64,000 nucleotides of DNA, from positions 23,620,264 through 23,684,263 of the forward strand of contig JASFXZ010000007.1 in assembly GCA_032209605.1 (NCBI GenBank), written 5' to 3'. Source of the DNA: Mactromeris polynyma. Taxonomy: Eukaryota; Mollusca; Bivalvia; Venerida; Mactridae. Under the pieces are notes generated by a model. That model was given only the letters and a program-made list of their open reading frames with translations, made no database searches and was not told where the DNA came from. Made by a program: the position numbers and the translations under genes. Below, one piece after another: positions 11,901 through 24,100 of the stretch (position 1 is its first letter; every line of letters begins with the position of its first letter).

Positions 11901-14900
11901 ATTATACATGCTGTGATATAACATTTAAACTAAATATCGTCTTTGAGAAATGTTTGTCCCTGTGACCATAAAATCTTAAAATTGTCTTAATGTGCTGTTT
12001 AACTGATTGCCCGACTGTTGGTAATTGTCAGTTCAATTATTTGTTTTGCCATATCATTAAGTACATTATGTATCTGTGGTATACCTTGCTTCAACGTTGG
12101 TTACCTCCTTCATTAGAAGACAACGTTTTGCTGTTGTCATCTTGAGGAGGTAACTCTATTCTTGTTTTGGACATAATGAATTAATTGTTCGGTTATCATC
12201 CTTTTTGTCTTTGAGTTGTGCATGGAAGATAATTTATTTCCTGCAACTTGCAATGACAAATTGATGATATCATAATCAACAAATTAATTCATTATAGCCT
12301 AATACAAAATATTTAATACCTTTGTAGGTGCTTGGCCCGAGTAAACACTATCACACAACATTAAACTGTTGATAATAAAAATTTATCAGTGAATTAAATC
12401 TATTTGTTTGTTTAAGTGATTTATAATTTGATATTTCTGTGTTGGTTTCAGTTACTGTAATGAAATTACTACAGTGTAACCTCCCAAAACCGGACCCTCT
12501 ATAAACCGGAATACTCCCGAAACCGGAAATTTTTTGCGGTCCCGATTTTTTTGGTTCTATTTCTATTGTATTAAAACACTCTGAAAACCGGAACCTCTGA
12601 ACTCCGGAAACCGGACGAAAATTCAACATAATTTGGTTCCATTTCTATATAATTTCACCTCTGAAAACCGGAATGACTATCGGTAGCATGTGTCATCATA
12701 AATCGACTTGCAATCTGTTGTTGACACCTTGTGTATTCCGTTCTGATGTTATTATAACAGTTTGACAGGTTGATTTACATCGATAGGCGGTGGTGCGTTT
12801 TAACTACACAAGTGTGAAAATCACATATTCCTACGGACGTCGGGTCTGATTAATTACCGATTAATTACACTACTGATTGACCGTTAATTCGTTGATTATG
12901 TTTATGATTGGATTATTATCGAATACGTAGTCCTAAATGGGTAATTATTAAAGATCAAACAGGGAAATATCGAGTTTGAAATACAGATGTAGCTTGTTTC
13001 AAATATACGATCTCGTATGAAAACATAAACATAAAATGTTGTCCAAAAGCATTAATTATCACCTTAAGAGTCATTCTTTTCATAAAAATATATTTAAAGA
13101 AGTCTTTTTAAAACAGTGGCATGATTTTCTGTACGCTTCTTATCATGTCACAACCACCGTCTAAACGTCGAAGAATTGAATTGTCCCTCGAGGACAAAAT
13201 TAATTTCTTGCATAACAAAGTAAACGATATGAGTTTCTTCAAGTTTGCTTGTTCATTTTTAAAATAAAGGCAGTCATGTTTGTTATAACTGTGTTATGTT
13301 TTCTTCTTAAATAAAGAAATATTATGTGGTCACAATGTAAAAATGAAAGATGGGCAATTTTTCAATGAAATAATGACCTGAACCTAGGTAAGAGTATGAA
13401 ATGGCATCAAAATGACAAAACCCTCTATAAACCGGAAACCTCTGTAAACCGGAATTTTCAATCGGTCCCGAAGGAGTCCGGTTTAGGGAGGTTACACTGT
13501 ATAAATGCACTTAGTTTTCGGTCCTGTTTTAACGTCTAAATTTACAAAATTATAAGACGGTGCCTAATGGTTCTTGATTTGTCTCTTAAAATGTTTGTTT
13601 AGAATTACAGTAATTTTGAAATACTACTTGTTGTGTGGTATTTTTTATGAGGTCAAAACTTACTTTTGTATATTTTCATATAGATAAAATTGTTCATGAT
13701 GGTAATTATTTTATGATATATGTAACTGCAGTGGGTATGCCATAGCCAGCCCTAGACCTGTCGAACCATATGTTCCCTTGCCATTGACCCTAGAAGGGGC
13801 CATGCTTTGATTTCATGCCATTCAACCAATGCCACTTGTGGAGCCATAGAGTGAGGACCATTAAGCCTGATTGCAACGAGTCCGAGCCTCCAAACATACT
13901 CCACCTGTGGGCCTGCCACCCTATGAGCATGCCAACCAGCCTGCCTCCTTATATTGAGAAATTGGAGCGTTGACATGTACATGCTATTAGCCCCGAATGC
14001 TAGTCAGCATTTCTCCTTTGAACCAAAGTTTCCAAGATACCATGGAAACTGTTCCGAGTTGAACCATTTTTGACACACCAAGAAGAGTATACCAAAAAAG
14101 TCATGCCAATATTTCACTGCAGACTATATATGCCATAGTTACCCATTCCAAATGTACCATGACCTCAGCGGGCCGTCGACTTGTTCCAAAAATGAGTAGG
14201 TGATTGTGATATAACTTTTGAAAACTCGTGAATGTTTTACAATTTTCATATTTATATTATAATATATGTTTTTGTATTTGGTTAAATGGTTTATGTATTG
14301 ACTTATGGTTAAAAAAAATCAACTGTCATTATTATCTGATAAACATGTGGAATAGACATAGATATATTTCAAGTGCTTATAACTTCTATTCTTGAACTAT
14401 ATCTATATGAAACTTTTGCAAAGATTTGCTCTGATTTTAAACTTGGCTGCTAAAACTTAAGATCTGAATTGTTATTGATTGACATAGAGGTTTTCTTTGC
14501 AAAAAAACTAATAATAATAATTCATCGGATAAAATTTGAATTCAAAATTCGATGTAATTATTTTATATACTTTGTAGTCCGGGTATTTTAACCAAATTGT
14601 AATAGCTGAGTATTTTCGCCATGCTAGCTATTTGTCAGTTAAAAAATTTCTATTTAATTCTTTTGATTTAAAGACTTCTCTGATGAGATTTTGTGTTGTT
14701 ACATGGACTTAGACATTAGTAATGTTTATTTTGTTGGTAATTTAGGATGCAATAAGATATGAAAATGGACGAGAAGTTGCAGGATCGGCAATTATTGTTG
14801 AGTGGGCAAAAGGGGCCCCAAGACGTACCTCTCGCGATGTAAGGGATGTACGGGATACTGGAAGAAGTAGAGTAAGTATTACTCGGACAAATGAACCTGA

Positions 14901-17020
14901 TCCTCGTGACCTCTTTTAGCATAATTTCACAGTAGACTGATCATCTTAATTTCTTCATTCTGATTAGTTTTCGGCTCTTGTCATATTGATGTACGTTTGA
15001 TAATTTCATAATAAATACATGTAAAATGAAAGAAATCACAAATAACAATGATTTCCGTTACTGCAACGAAAAATATCAATGATGCACGATTCTCTCATGG
15101 AAAATGATACAGTCAGTATAATCGATGTATAATATATTCATGCATAAAGGTCAGGATCAGGTTAATATGTTTGGACTATAAAGGTGTTGGACTACTTAAC
15201 TGCTAAAAATTCATTTGGTCTGGTAAACAATTGGAATTTTTCCTATCAGTATATGTAATAAAAGAAATATTAGTTTGATAAAGTATAGGCTGATCCTATT
15301 TTGCACATATTGTCATAAACCTTTTTAGCTGTTGGTCAGACATGCTTGATACAAATACAGACTAAAACGGCATAATTTAAGAATACTATTTCTGACTTGT
15401 GTGTATTTTGATCTATTGTTTTTAACATTTTTGAAAATATTTTAGGGAGCAGATGAATGTTACAGATGCCATAGATCTGGTCATTGGGCAAGGGATTGTC
15501 CAGATGATCGCCATTATGGATTTAGACGACCAAATAGGAGGTCGAGATCACCTAGAAGAAGAAGGTATAATTTGATGATGTTGAGAACTGTTCACTATTA
15601 TTTAATTCTATTTCGTTCAGAAATAATTGTGCTTCCGTTTTTGCGGAAAAACGTGGTCGTGTGTAGTGTGACATTTTATTAGTTTACAGTGATTTGAATA
15701 CGTGTATTGTGTTTTTATTACAATATATCATTTATGAGAGGCTTGTTCTTTGCGCCTAGCATGAAGTTTCTGAAGGATTATGAAAACTTGAGTTAGCCAT
15801 AAATCTTGATCAGTAGTCCAGTGTTCTTCTACTACACCACTATACCTTTTCAAACTTTCCAAAATTGTTTGTATTTATTGATCCATACAACTTCTACTTA
15901 ACACATTAAATATGGAGTTGGTAAATACAGGAATGATCACTTACTTAAATTTACATATTTCTTGTGTACATTTCAATAGTTTTAAGCATCTAAATTGCTT
16001 TGTTTTGTATAGAAAAAGCTGAACACTTATTTCAGAACGAGATCTAGATCACCTGAGCGTACATCGAGAAGTAGAAGTAATGACAGAAGAAGACGCGGAA
16101 GCCGAAAATCAAGATCTCGTAGTAGAAGTCGAAGTGAAGAAAAGAAATCACGGTCAAGGTCTCATAGCAGATCACGGTATGAACCTTTTCCTGGTGTATA
16201 CTAGCAAATAATTGTTATAGACAGGTTAACAGCTGTAATATTGTGTGTAATAGATATGGGTTTCTGCACTTTATGAATGTCCTTTATGTCTCTTCCAACA
16301 AATGTTGATCAATAGCAAACATGACACCGTGTCTTAGTAATTCATTGTTTGTTTCCTAGCAAACATGACACCGTGTCTTAGTAATTGATTGTTTCCTAGC
16401 AAACATGACGTCGTGTCTCAGTAATTCATTGTTTGTTTCCTAGCAAACATGACACCGTGTCTTAGTAATTCATTGTTTGTTTCCTAGCAAACATGACACC
16501 GTGTCTTAGTAATTCATTGTTTGTTTCCTAGCAAACATGACACCGTGTCTTAGTAATTCATTGTTTGTTTCCTAGCAAACATGACACCGTGTATGTCTTA
16601 GTAATTCATTGTTTGTTTCCTAGCAAATATGACACCATGTCTTAGTAATTCATTGTTTGTTTCCTAGCAAATATGACACCATGTTTAGTAAGTCATTGTT
16701 TGTTTCCTAGCAAACATGACACCATGTCTTAGTAATTCATTGTTTCCTAGCAAATATGACACCATGTCTTAGTAATTCATTGTTTGTTTCCTATTTCCGG
16801 AAATTGTATTGTTCTTTTCTTGTTTGCAATTAATACTCATCTATGATGAGTTATTTTTTCTTAGAAATGAATATTATTGTAATGATAATGTAATGAACTC
16901 GGCATATATTTGGTTTACAGGTCGATAGAAGCTCAGGATTTGAATGGAGTCGTAGACAGAGTTGGAAGTCGGTCTCGAAGCCCATCAATGGATAGAGATA
17001 AATCTCCCTCACCATCATAA
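8954..17020 (+). CDS. SR-family splicing factor with RRM and CCHC zinc knuckle (RS2Z/SRSF7-like)
   Basis: Nuclear SR protein expected to bind exonic enhancers and recruit the spliceosome through its RS tail. Seven coding exons with GT-AG borders in phase: 8954-9080, 10548-10559, 11485-11525, 14746-14871, 15446-15564, 16036-16176 and 16921-17020; 666 nt, 221 aa. The RRM (about residues 10-80) has RNP2 LFVGRL and RNP1-like AYAFVDYE. The CCHC knuckle CYRCHRSGHWARDC is at about 107-120. An RS domain (SRSRSRSEEKKSRSRS type) runs from about 125 and the tail ends SRSPSMDRDKSPSPS. The start is the first ATG of the RRM frame (GAAATG). The RRM-knuckle-RS order and the WAKGAPR and SPSMDRDKSPS segments recall plant RS2Z proteins; metazoan SRSF7 is the other one-knuckle relative. 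Exon 2 is a 12-nt microexon. Intron 1 carries a MITE and a SINE, intron 3 a pogo element, intron 6 a 44-bp array. No symbol is given because orthology is unclear. Confidence 0.93.
9109..9432. mobile_element. MITE with about 45-bp TIRs rich in ACTCGGCCC
   Basis: The left arm (GGGTCAACTCGGCCCACTTA at 9114, continuing CTCGGCCCGGTCC) and the right arm (9379-9424, GGCCGAGTTGGACCGGGCC ... GGGCCGCGTTGAACC) are inverted copies. TTATTTG occurs directly at 9102-9108 and 9433-9439 as a possible target duplication. It sits 28 bp after the SR exon 1 donor. No coding potential. Confidence 0.8.
9992..10080 (+). mobile_element. tRNA-derived SINE head
   Basis: GGCGGCCGAGTGGTTGAGGG with TAGAGCACCCGACTCCGATC and the B-box-like GAGTTTGAGCCCC resembles a Leu/Ser-type tRNA promoter. 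The 3' acceptor half does not pair, so it is a SINE fragment or pseudo-tRNA in SR intron 1. Confidence 0.55.
10548..10559 (+). other. 12-nt microexon of the SR gene
   Basis: GTGCTGAAATGG lies between a strong acceptor (CTTTTTTATTTGCAG) and a consensus donor (GTGAGA). It is phase 1-1, so inclusion adds Gly-Ala-Glu-Met before Ala-Tyr-Ala-Phe-Val, and skipping leaves the reading frame intact. It falls in the RRM loop just before RNP1. The skipped form matches the loop length of plant RS2Z RRMs. Inclusion is inferred from splice-site quality only. Confidence 0.75.
12099..12156. repeat. Small foldback in SR intron 3
   Basis: GGTTACCTCCT and AAGACAAC on the left pair with GTTGTCATCTT and GGAGGTAAC on the right around a short loop. 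This hairpin of roughly 20-bp arms is possibly a MITE remnant. Confidence 0.5.
12472..13499. mobile_element. pogo/Tigger-like DNA transposon, internally deleted (1028 bp)
   Basis: The ends CAGTGTAACCTCCC and GGGAGGTTACACTG are inverted repeats flanked by TA (12470-12471 and 13500-13501), as expected for the pogo branch of Tc1/mariner. The TIRs continue inward as sub-repeats of the type AAACCGGA..CCTCT and TTTTC.ATCGGTCCCG. It contains the short transposase stub at 13145-13267. It lies in SR intron 3. Confidence 0.88.
13145..13267 (+). pseudogene. Transposase N-terminal stub (pogo/CENP-B-type)
   Basis: A 40-codon frame starting at an ATG inside the pogo-like element begins MSQPPSKRRRIELSLEDKIN. 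This resembles the start of the CENP-B-type helix-turn-helix of pogo transposases (KRR..LS..EK). It then stops at a TAA; the DDE catalytic domain is absent. The identification combines this short similarity with the TIRs and TA duplication. Confidence 0.6.
16315..16795. repeat. 44-bp minisatellite in SR intron 6, about 11 copies
   Basis: The unit CCTAGCAAACATGACACCGT GTCTTAGTAATTCATTGTTT GTTT repeats with a 44-bp period. Some units are 4 bp shorter by loss of one GTTT, and CACCG/CACCA variants cluster to the right. It occupies most of the intron between the RS-encoding exons. Confidence 0.95.
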
Positions 17021-18185
17021 TCTATTTTCATTGCATTTAAATCATTCATCTTCTCATTGCTTTGTAATGCTTAAAGATAAAGTTTTATATTTTAACCTTT
17101 TTATTACTGATACCACAATTTATTGTCTTTGTGTTTCATTATTGTTTATGTCACCCTCTGCAAACAGTGGTTGTGTCTTGTCAGACTCATCTAGTGTTTG
17201 CTTCATTTATGCATTTGAAGAGTGTTTTTCTCTCCAGATGTCTTTTATCATCTTTCTGGGTATTCTGTGAAATATTTGGACTTTTTGCTGAAAATTTGTA
17301 GGAGTTCATGTATTGAAGTTAATGTTCATTCTAGTGAGATTTTGTACTATTTTTTAATGATTTTCCTCCTTTTAAACTATGTATCTGTTTAAGTATGTAT
17401 GACAGTCCCTTCATGGATTGATTGCTCTTTTTTCCTTCCTTGGTTTGTTTGTTCTGTTAATCTATAGACGTTGGTAACTGACTTACAAAACATATTTTTG
17501 TTTCACTCCAGTGAATGACCATTGTATGATGTATCCATTCCATTCACCGAGTGTTACTGCTGTTTTATTTTGCAACCATTCATTTTAATGTTCCAATTAT
17601 TTTTTAATTTTGTTGTTTATTTTTTACATTATCATATTTTATGAATGTGTAACTTCATGTTCAATGCATTATACGCATTCAAACAATGGCTGAGTTCCCA
17701 TTTCATCACTTGTGAACATATCTAAAATTTAAAATATAATTGCAATTGTTTTTACCATCTTAGTAAAATTATATCAATAACCCTCCTTACATAAGGTGTT
17801 TTATTAGAATGCTTTTCCATGATGACTTGCACTGTATTTATGCTTACAGTGATCTAGTTTGCCCGAGTGCAGCTTGCGTTATTGCTTTTTACATGTTGAT
17901 GTTGTTTACATTGTGTATTATAAACCAAATGTACAAATGGCAAATTTAATCCCCTTTAAGTTTCAGTGCAGCCTATGTAAAAATATGTGTAGAAAGTAAA
18001 ACAAAGATCATTGAAAAATTTCAGTAAAATTTTAATCTTTACTATGCCAGAGTCCAAGTTCTGTGATTTTATAACCGAAACAGGTGTTGTATACAACACA
18101 TATGTCCTGACCGGATTCTTTGCTTTGCTTATCTTTGTACAATAGTGAGTAAAAATTTAATAAATCTTACTTACTGCTAAAGGAT
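17021..18185 (+). other. Probable 3' UTR of the SR gene
   Basis: T-rich sequence without exon signals follows the TAA at 17018-17020. AATAAA at 18159-18164 is a plausible poly(A) signal; another ATACAATAAAG lies near 18370. The open frame across 16962-17270 is out of register with the RS tail and is not coding. Confidence 0.5.
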
Positions 18186-21081
18186 TATGTCATTCATTCT
18201 TGTCATAAATTGTACTTCAGTTCTTTTGAAAATGCTCTGTTTTCTCAATTTTCATAGACTTACTTAGGTGTACAAGAGAATAATTTTACTCAATGGCCTT
18301 ATTGTTTGGGTAGTTAGTATGACAATTTGCATTACATTCTACAGGTATTTTTCGTGTGAGATTTAAAATACAATAAAGTGGCAGTTAAGAAACAAGTGCT
18401 GTTTAAAATTGTGTTTTAATGTAGTGAGCCTAGTCTAAAGGTACATAGTATTAATTTGTTGGACGAAATATCCTAAGTGACGAATATGAGAAAATTGATG
18501 GTAATTTACTTCATACAGATATACTCAATTGCACTGCATGGTCACTTTTCCTACATGTTTAACAAAACCACAAATACAAGTGTCCGATACTGGTATTTTC
18601 TATCCTGACCTACACGCTGAGTTGGAACAAGCATAGGAAATAATAATAATAATAACATCTTTATTTTAAGAAGGTTGTTACACATTATGATATAAATATA
18701 AAACTATAAAAACATCATATTTTCAATGTGGCCTTCTGTAAACAAAACATAATAATAATTAAAATTTAACATTTGCACACTATAATAACATGTATATAAA
18801 TAAGATTTTCACATTGTATTTCAATATAACAATTTAATTCAATATAACAATTTACTTACCGACAGACACTCGATCTATTATATCATACAAATTGATGTGA
18901 ACATAATATCTCGGACATATAAACGGTTTATATGTCCGTGATAATATATGTATTTATATATTATGTCACAATTAATAAAATGAAACGTAATTACTGCGAT
19001 GCAATATTTAAAAGGTGATTTTTATATTTGTGTTTGAAGGATGCTAACCTTTCCACATTACTTGTATACGACTTGTGTTTTGTAGTTCCATGAAACTTTT
19101 AAGTAAAGTTGTAATGCAATGTTTTAGAGTATGTTTGTGTGAAGGCATTAGAATGTCATTTTCTCAAAATTATTACTAGGCATATTTTTATAAAAAATAA
19201 AGAGATTTATAATCACAGTACACTTACTCATTGTGTGGAAGAGCTCCAGCCATCGCTGGTCCTTATTGTATATGGCAGCTTTTTGTATGAATGTTTTACC
19301 TTACTTTTATGTCAGGCAATTACATTGACACAGTTATTTATCAAATGTACCATGAAGTTCTTAACAGAGTAAAACTTCTTATTTTATCAATCATTTTGTC
19401 TTATAGTCTGACGAAGTTTTTGTAAATAAACAGTGTGACTGAATCCAATATGGGTTTGTTTTATTATTAGTTTGTGATATTCAATGTTCTCTTTTAAAGT
19501 GGTTTGTGGTCAAAGTAGATGCGTAAACAAAGGGGTCTGTTATCACAGTGCTTGTGCCGGATACCCATGGTGGACTCTTCTGTTCCACTGCAAAAGTCAA
19601 CTGTGGGATATTTTGCTAGCTTTCTTTTGTCTCTGGGGATTTCAAGGAATGGCAATTTTGGTATTCGAATATTCGGTCAACCTTTCGAACGAATATTCGA
19701 CTTTCTTAGTTAATAATAATACGAATCAGTATTCGAATATTCGGACGTTCAAACGAATGTTTGTTGAGATCCCTATTTGTTTCACTTTTAAGACCAGTCC
19801 GAAATCGCCTTATGAAATTGATGCTTACACATAGCTAATGGATTGTACCGGGTGACCCACGTAGTTATAAAAATATGTTGTATGCTGTAGTACTTGTTGC
19901 CATAGTTACTCCAGTTTGATGAAATGGCAGGTGATGTCTTGTGACGTTTGGTCAGTCATTTATCCGTCACAAAGGTGCATGTCGGGTAGTTATCTGCTGC
20001 TTGCTCGTTGATCATTTCCTGGAAAATGGTAAGGTCTACTAACTGCCGTGTATAACGGCAAACAATGAAAAATGGCGATAAACGCTACAAATGAAAACGA
20101 TTCCTGTGCCAAGGGGAGAATACTCGTGTGCTGGGAAGCTGTCCAGCTTGTCATGTCAGTGGATCTGCCTGCTAGTCACGAATCCTTTGCATTGAGGGGG
20201 GACCAGTCAAACATGAGAACTGGAGTGCCATGAAATGGTGTATTCATTGTGTTAGTATGGCTTGTTAGTGCTTGCAAGGCTCTAGAAATCAACTAGCACG
20301 ACGTCCCGGACTAGTCTATTTTTTAATCGGGCTACAAATAGTTTAGTTGAAGTTAGTCCCGGACAAGTGTGTTTTTAAAGCTAACCAACATCAGCAAATT
20401 GTTCAGTTGTAAGTTAAACCATAGAATCCCACAAACGCATACATGAGATTACTAATTTAAGATTGTGGAGTTATCATTATGTATGTTTATTTGCTACTGA
20501 ATTGACTATTCTCCGACAACTAGATTCCTATGTCGGACCAGTCGAATTTTACAATTCCATTAGTCCGTGATTTTTTTTCCTCGATTTCAAAGATGGCGTA
20601 CGTTAAGAGCTTCTAAACTATTTACAATGAAGTATCATGACCGGTGGCATTGTAAAACTCCATGTAATGCTAATGCCGGTTGTAGGTCTTTTTGAAGTGA
20701 AAAAGACGGAAACAAATTGGTCCGTGAGTACTTTTCGACAAAGATATGGCAATGCAAACAGTGCAGTGGAATATGAATAATGATCCAAAGTCATTAGTAC
20801 TCCCCCAGTGACCATATTGGGAAGTTGTCAGTGGTCAATTACTGGCTAGTAGCCCAGAAACACTGGTAAGGTTTGACCGCCCGACATAACTGAAATACTG
20901 TTGATTAACGACATTAAGCTCCAACACAAAAAGTTATGTGAATATTACATGTGCACAGATCTGGACCGTACGAGAAATCCGTAAACACCACTTCTCGAAA
21001 ATTGAACTACATGTGCACATGTATACAAGAGCCGTTAGTTAGGAAAAACAACATCATTAAAACGTAAAGTAAAAAACCTTG
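18186..21081. other. Intergenic region between convergent genes
   Basis: No gene recognised. It contains an AAT-type run at about 18645, a perfect 13-bp-arm hairpin CGGACATATAAAC/GTTTATATGTCCG at 18912-18938, and a repeat patch at about 19645-19785 where ATTCGAATATTCGG occurs twice around a related inverted stretch (probable MITE). A GTCCCGGAC-rich area at 20290-20370 may be another decayed element. The open frames of 60-116 codons here lack splice or homology support. Confidence 0.45.
18912..18938. repeat. Perfect 13-bp hairpin
   Basis: The arms 18912-18924 and 18926-18938 are exact reverse complements around one base. The surrounding ATATC/GATAAT extends the symmetry imperfectly. Confidence 0.8.
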
Positions 21082-21087
21082 TTTATT
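21082..21087 (-). promoter_or_regulatory. Poly(A) signal AATAAA of the helical-protein gene
   Basis: TTTATT on the plus strand is AATAAA on the minus strand, 25 nt past the TGA at 21115-21113. It implies a very short 3' UTR and supports exon 3 as terminal. Confidence 0.65.
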
Positions 21088-21112
21088 GTTTACGGTTTAT
21101 ACAATAATATGT

Positions 21113-24100
21113 TCAGCGGATAAAACAGTTCACTAAATTAGAAAAATATAGCTTCAGAATGAGCGCCGCAGCCATGATGTCATTGGAAGAATGCAAGTCC
21201 TTGTCGACGATTGGTCCAAACTGGAAGTTGGAATTCTGGGAAGTACACAATCGTACGGCCTGGTTACCTCTGTTTATTGCTTGTTGTAGGTACCCGGTTA
21301 ATTCCTGACAACCCTGACTTCCGGTTTTCAGGGTCTGCGGTAAATTGCGACGTATGTTCAGCAATATGCTAATTGCTAACTGCAAATCCTACAGAAAAAA
21401 TAAAAAACAACAGTCATTAAACGGGCTTTACTATATCTTTGTTTAATCGGGTTTTTTTCTCAGTAGCCCCCTTATGCTCAAGTCACGTGGACAGGTTGGA
21501 CAATAAAACATTTTTATCACCATTGGAAATACAAACAAATGTACACGAAATGAGTTCTAGTCCGCGTACTTGACACAGAGACGATGCATTATTTCAACAT
21601 TAGATGTGGAATCTTGCCATTTCGGGCCATTGAAAAGTAACACCCGTTCCCAACATATCGTGATATTGCATTTAAACTTATTACAGTCGACGGCTTGTCG
21701 TGCAGTGTCGTAGTGTATTCACAAGATATATGTTATTTTGCTATGTCATATGCTCAACAAAAAAAGAAACACGTCAACTAAGTTTCACTATTTAAAAGCA
21801 GATGCAAGGAGAAATAAACACAGGGTAACTATGAGAGTAGAGGTTTGAATATCAAGAAGTATTTGTTTAAGTTAAAAATATATCGGACCCATCTGAACGT
21901 AATATATTTGGACGGATTTCGTCCTGTGTTGTTGCTACATTGGCTTAAACATTCTAATACGAACTGTTGAACTTAAACACATATTGTTGTATCATGTTAC
22001 GCATCACACTTGTGTAAAGATACAAACAATAATTGCAAACTCCTTCTCTTCGACAAATATATTCTACAAAGAAATACATTATGAGTGTATTCTTTGATAA
22101 TGCATATTTATTGATGTTTCAAAACTAATGTGAAATGTATTACTGTGTGTCGTTTTGTATTTTGTTTGATAAATTGCTTGCCATATTTGGCAGTAATACC
22201 TCTATGGGAATTCAGACGAAAAACGGGTAAACTTGTATATATTCATGTTTGTTTAGTTTAACAAGGGAAAGAAATGAGGACATTCATGATTACTTTACAT
22301 GGATGCCTATTTATATCCTCAAACTTTGAAGAGAAAGTGATACACTAGTGTACACCAATATGGTGCGGGTTTGTTTTTGTTGAGCATATGTACTACAAAA
22401 AAATGTATATATTACACCAAAATGGTGCGGGTTAATTCTTGTTGAGCATATGTACTATATATTACACCAAAATTGTGCGTGTTTATGATTCTTGAGCATA
22501 TGTACTATATATTACACCAATATGGTGCGTGTTTATGATTCTTGAGCTTATGTACTATATATTACACCAACATGGTGCGTGTTTATGATTCTTGAGCATA
22601 TGTACTATATATTACACCAAAATGGTGCGTGTTTATGATTCTTGAGCATTTGTACTATATATTACACCAATATGGTGCGTGTTTATGATTCTTGAGCATT
22701 TGTACTATATATTACACCAATATGGTGCGTGTTTATTTTTGTTGAGCATCTGTACTATATATTACACCAATATGGTGCGTGTTTATGATTCTTGAGCATA
22801 TGTACTATATATTACACCAATATGGTGCGTGTTTATGATTCTTGAGCATATGTACTATATATTACACCAAAATGGTGCGTGTTTATGATTCTTGAGCATA
22901 TGTACTATATATTACACCAATATGGTGCGTGTTTATTTTTGTTGAGCATGTGTACTATATATTACACCAATATGGTGCGTGTTTATGATTCTTGAGCATA
23001 TGTACTATATATTACACCAATATGGTGCGTGTTTATTTTTGTTGAGCATGTGTACTATATATTACACCAATATGGTGCGTGTTTATGATTCTTGAGCATA
23101 TGTACTATATATTACACCAAAATGGTGCGGGTTTATGATTCTTGAGCATATGTACTATATATTACACCAATATGGTGCGTGTTTATTTTTGTTGAGCATG
23201 TGTACTATATATTACACCAATATGGTGCGTGTTTATTTTTGTTGAGCATGTGTACTATATATTACACCAATATGGTGCGTGTTTATTTTTGTTGAGCATG
23301 TGTACTATATATTACACCAATATGGTGCGTGTTTATTTTTGTTGAGCATCTGTACTATATATTACACCAATATGGTGCGTGTTTATTTTTGTTGAGCATG
23401 TGTACTATATATTACACCAATATGGTGCGTGTTTATTTTTGTTGAGCATGTGTACTATATATTACACCAATATGGTGCGTGTTTATTTTTGTTGAGCATG
23501 TGTACTATATATTACACCAAAATGTTGCATGTTTATTTTCTTGAGCATATGTACTATATATTACACCAAAATGGTGCGTGTTTATTTTTGTTGAGCATGT
23601 GTACTATATATTACACAAAATGGTGCGTGTTTATTTTTGTTGAGCATGTGTACTATATATTACACCAAAATGGTAAGTGTTTATTTTTGTTGAGCATGTG
23701 TACTATATATTACACCAAAATGTTGCATGTTTATTTTCTTGAGCATATGTACTATATATTACACCAAAATGGTAAGTGTTTATTTTTGTTGAGCATCTGT
23801 ACTATATATTACACCAAAATGTTGCATGTTTATTTTCTTGAGCATATGTACTATATATTACACCAAAATGGTGCGTGTTTATTTTTGTTGAGCATGTGTA
23901 CTATATATTACACCAAAATGGTGCATGTTTATTTTTGTTGAGCATGTGTACTATATATTACACCAAAATGTTGCATGTTTATTTTCTTGAGCATATGTAC
24001 TATATATTACACCAAAATGGTGCGTGTTTATTTTTGTTGAGCATATGTACTATATATTACACCAAAATGGTAAGTGTTTATTTTTGTTGAGCATGTGTAC

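Noticed and set aside
19484..19834. 116-codon frame as a gene
   Set aside because: It runs through an ATTCGAATATTCGG repeat patch and has no splice or motif support.
23429..24090. Open frames of 170 and 71 codons encoding repeats such as FVEHVYYILHQNG
   Set aside because: They are translations of the 50-bp satellite in rotating frames; the 50-codon super-period follows from three units, and neighbouring units break it.
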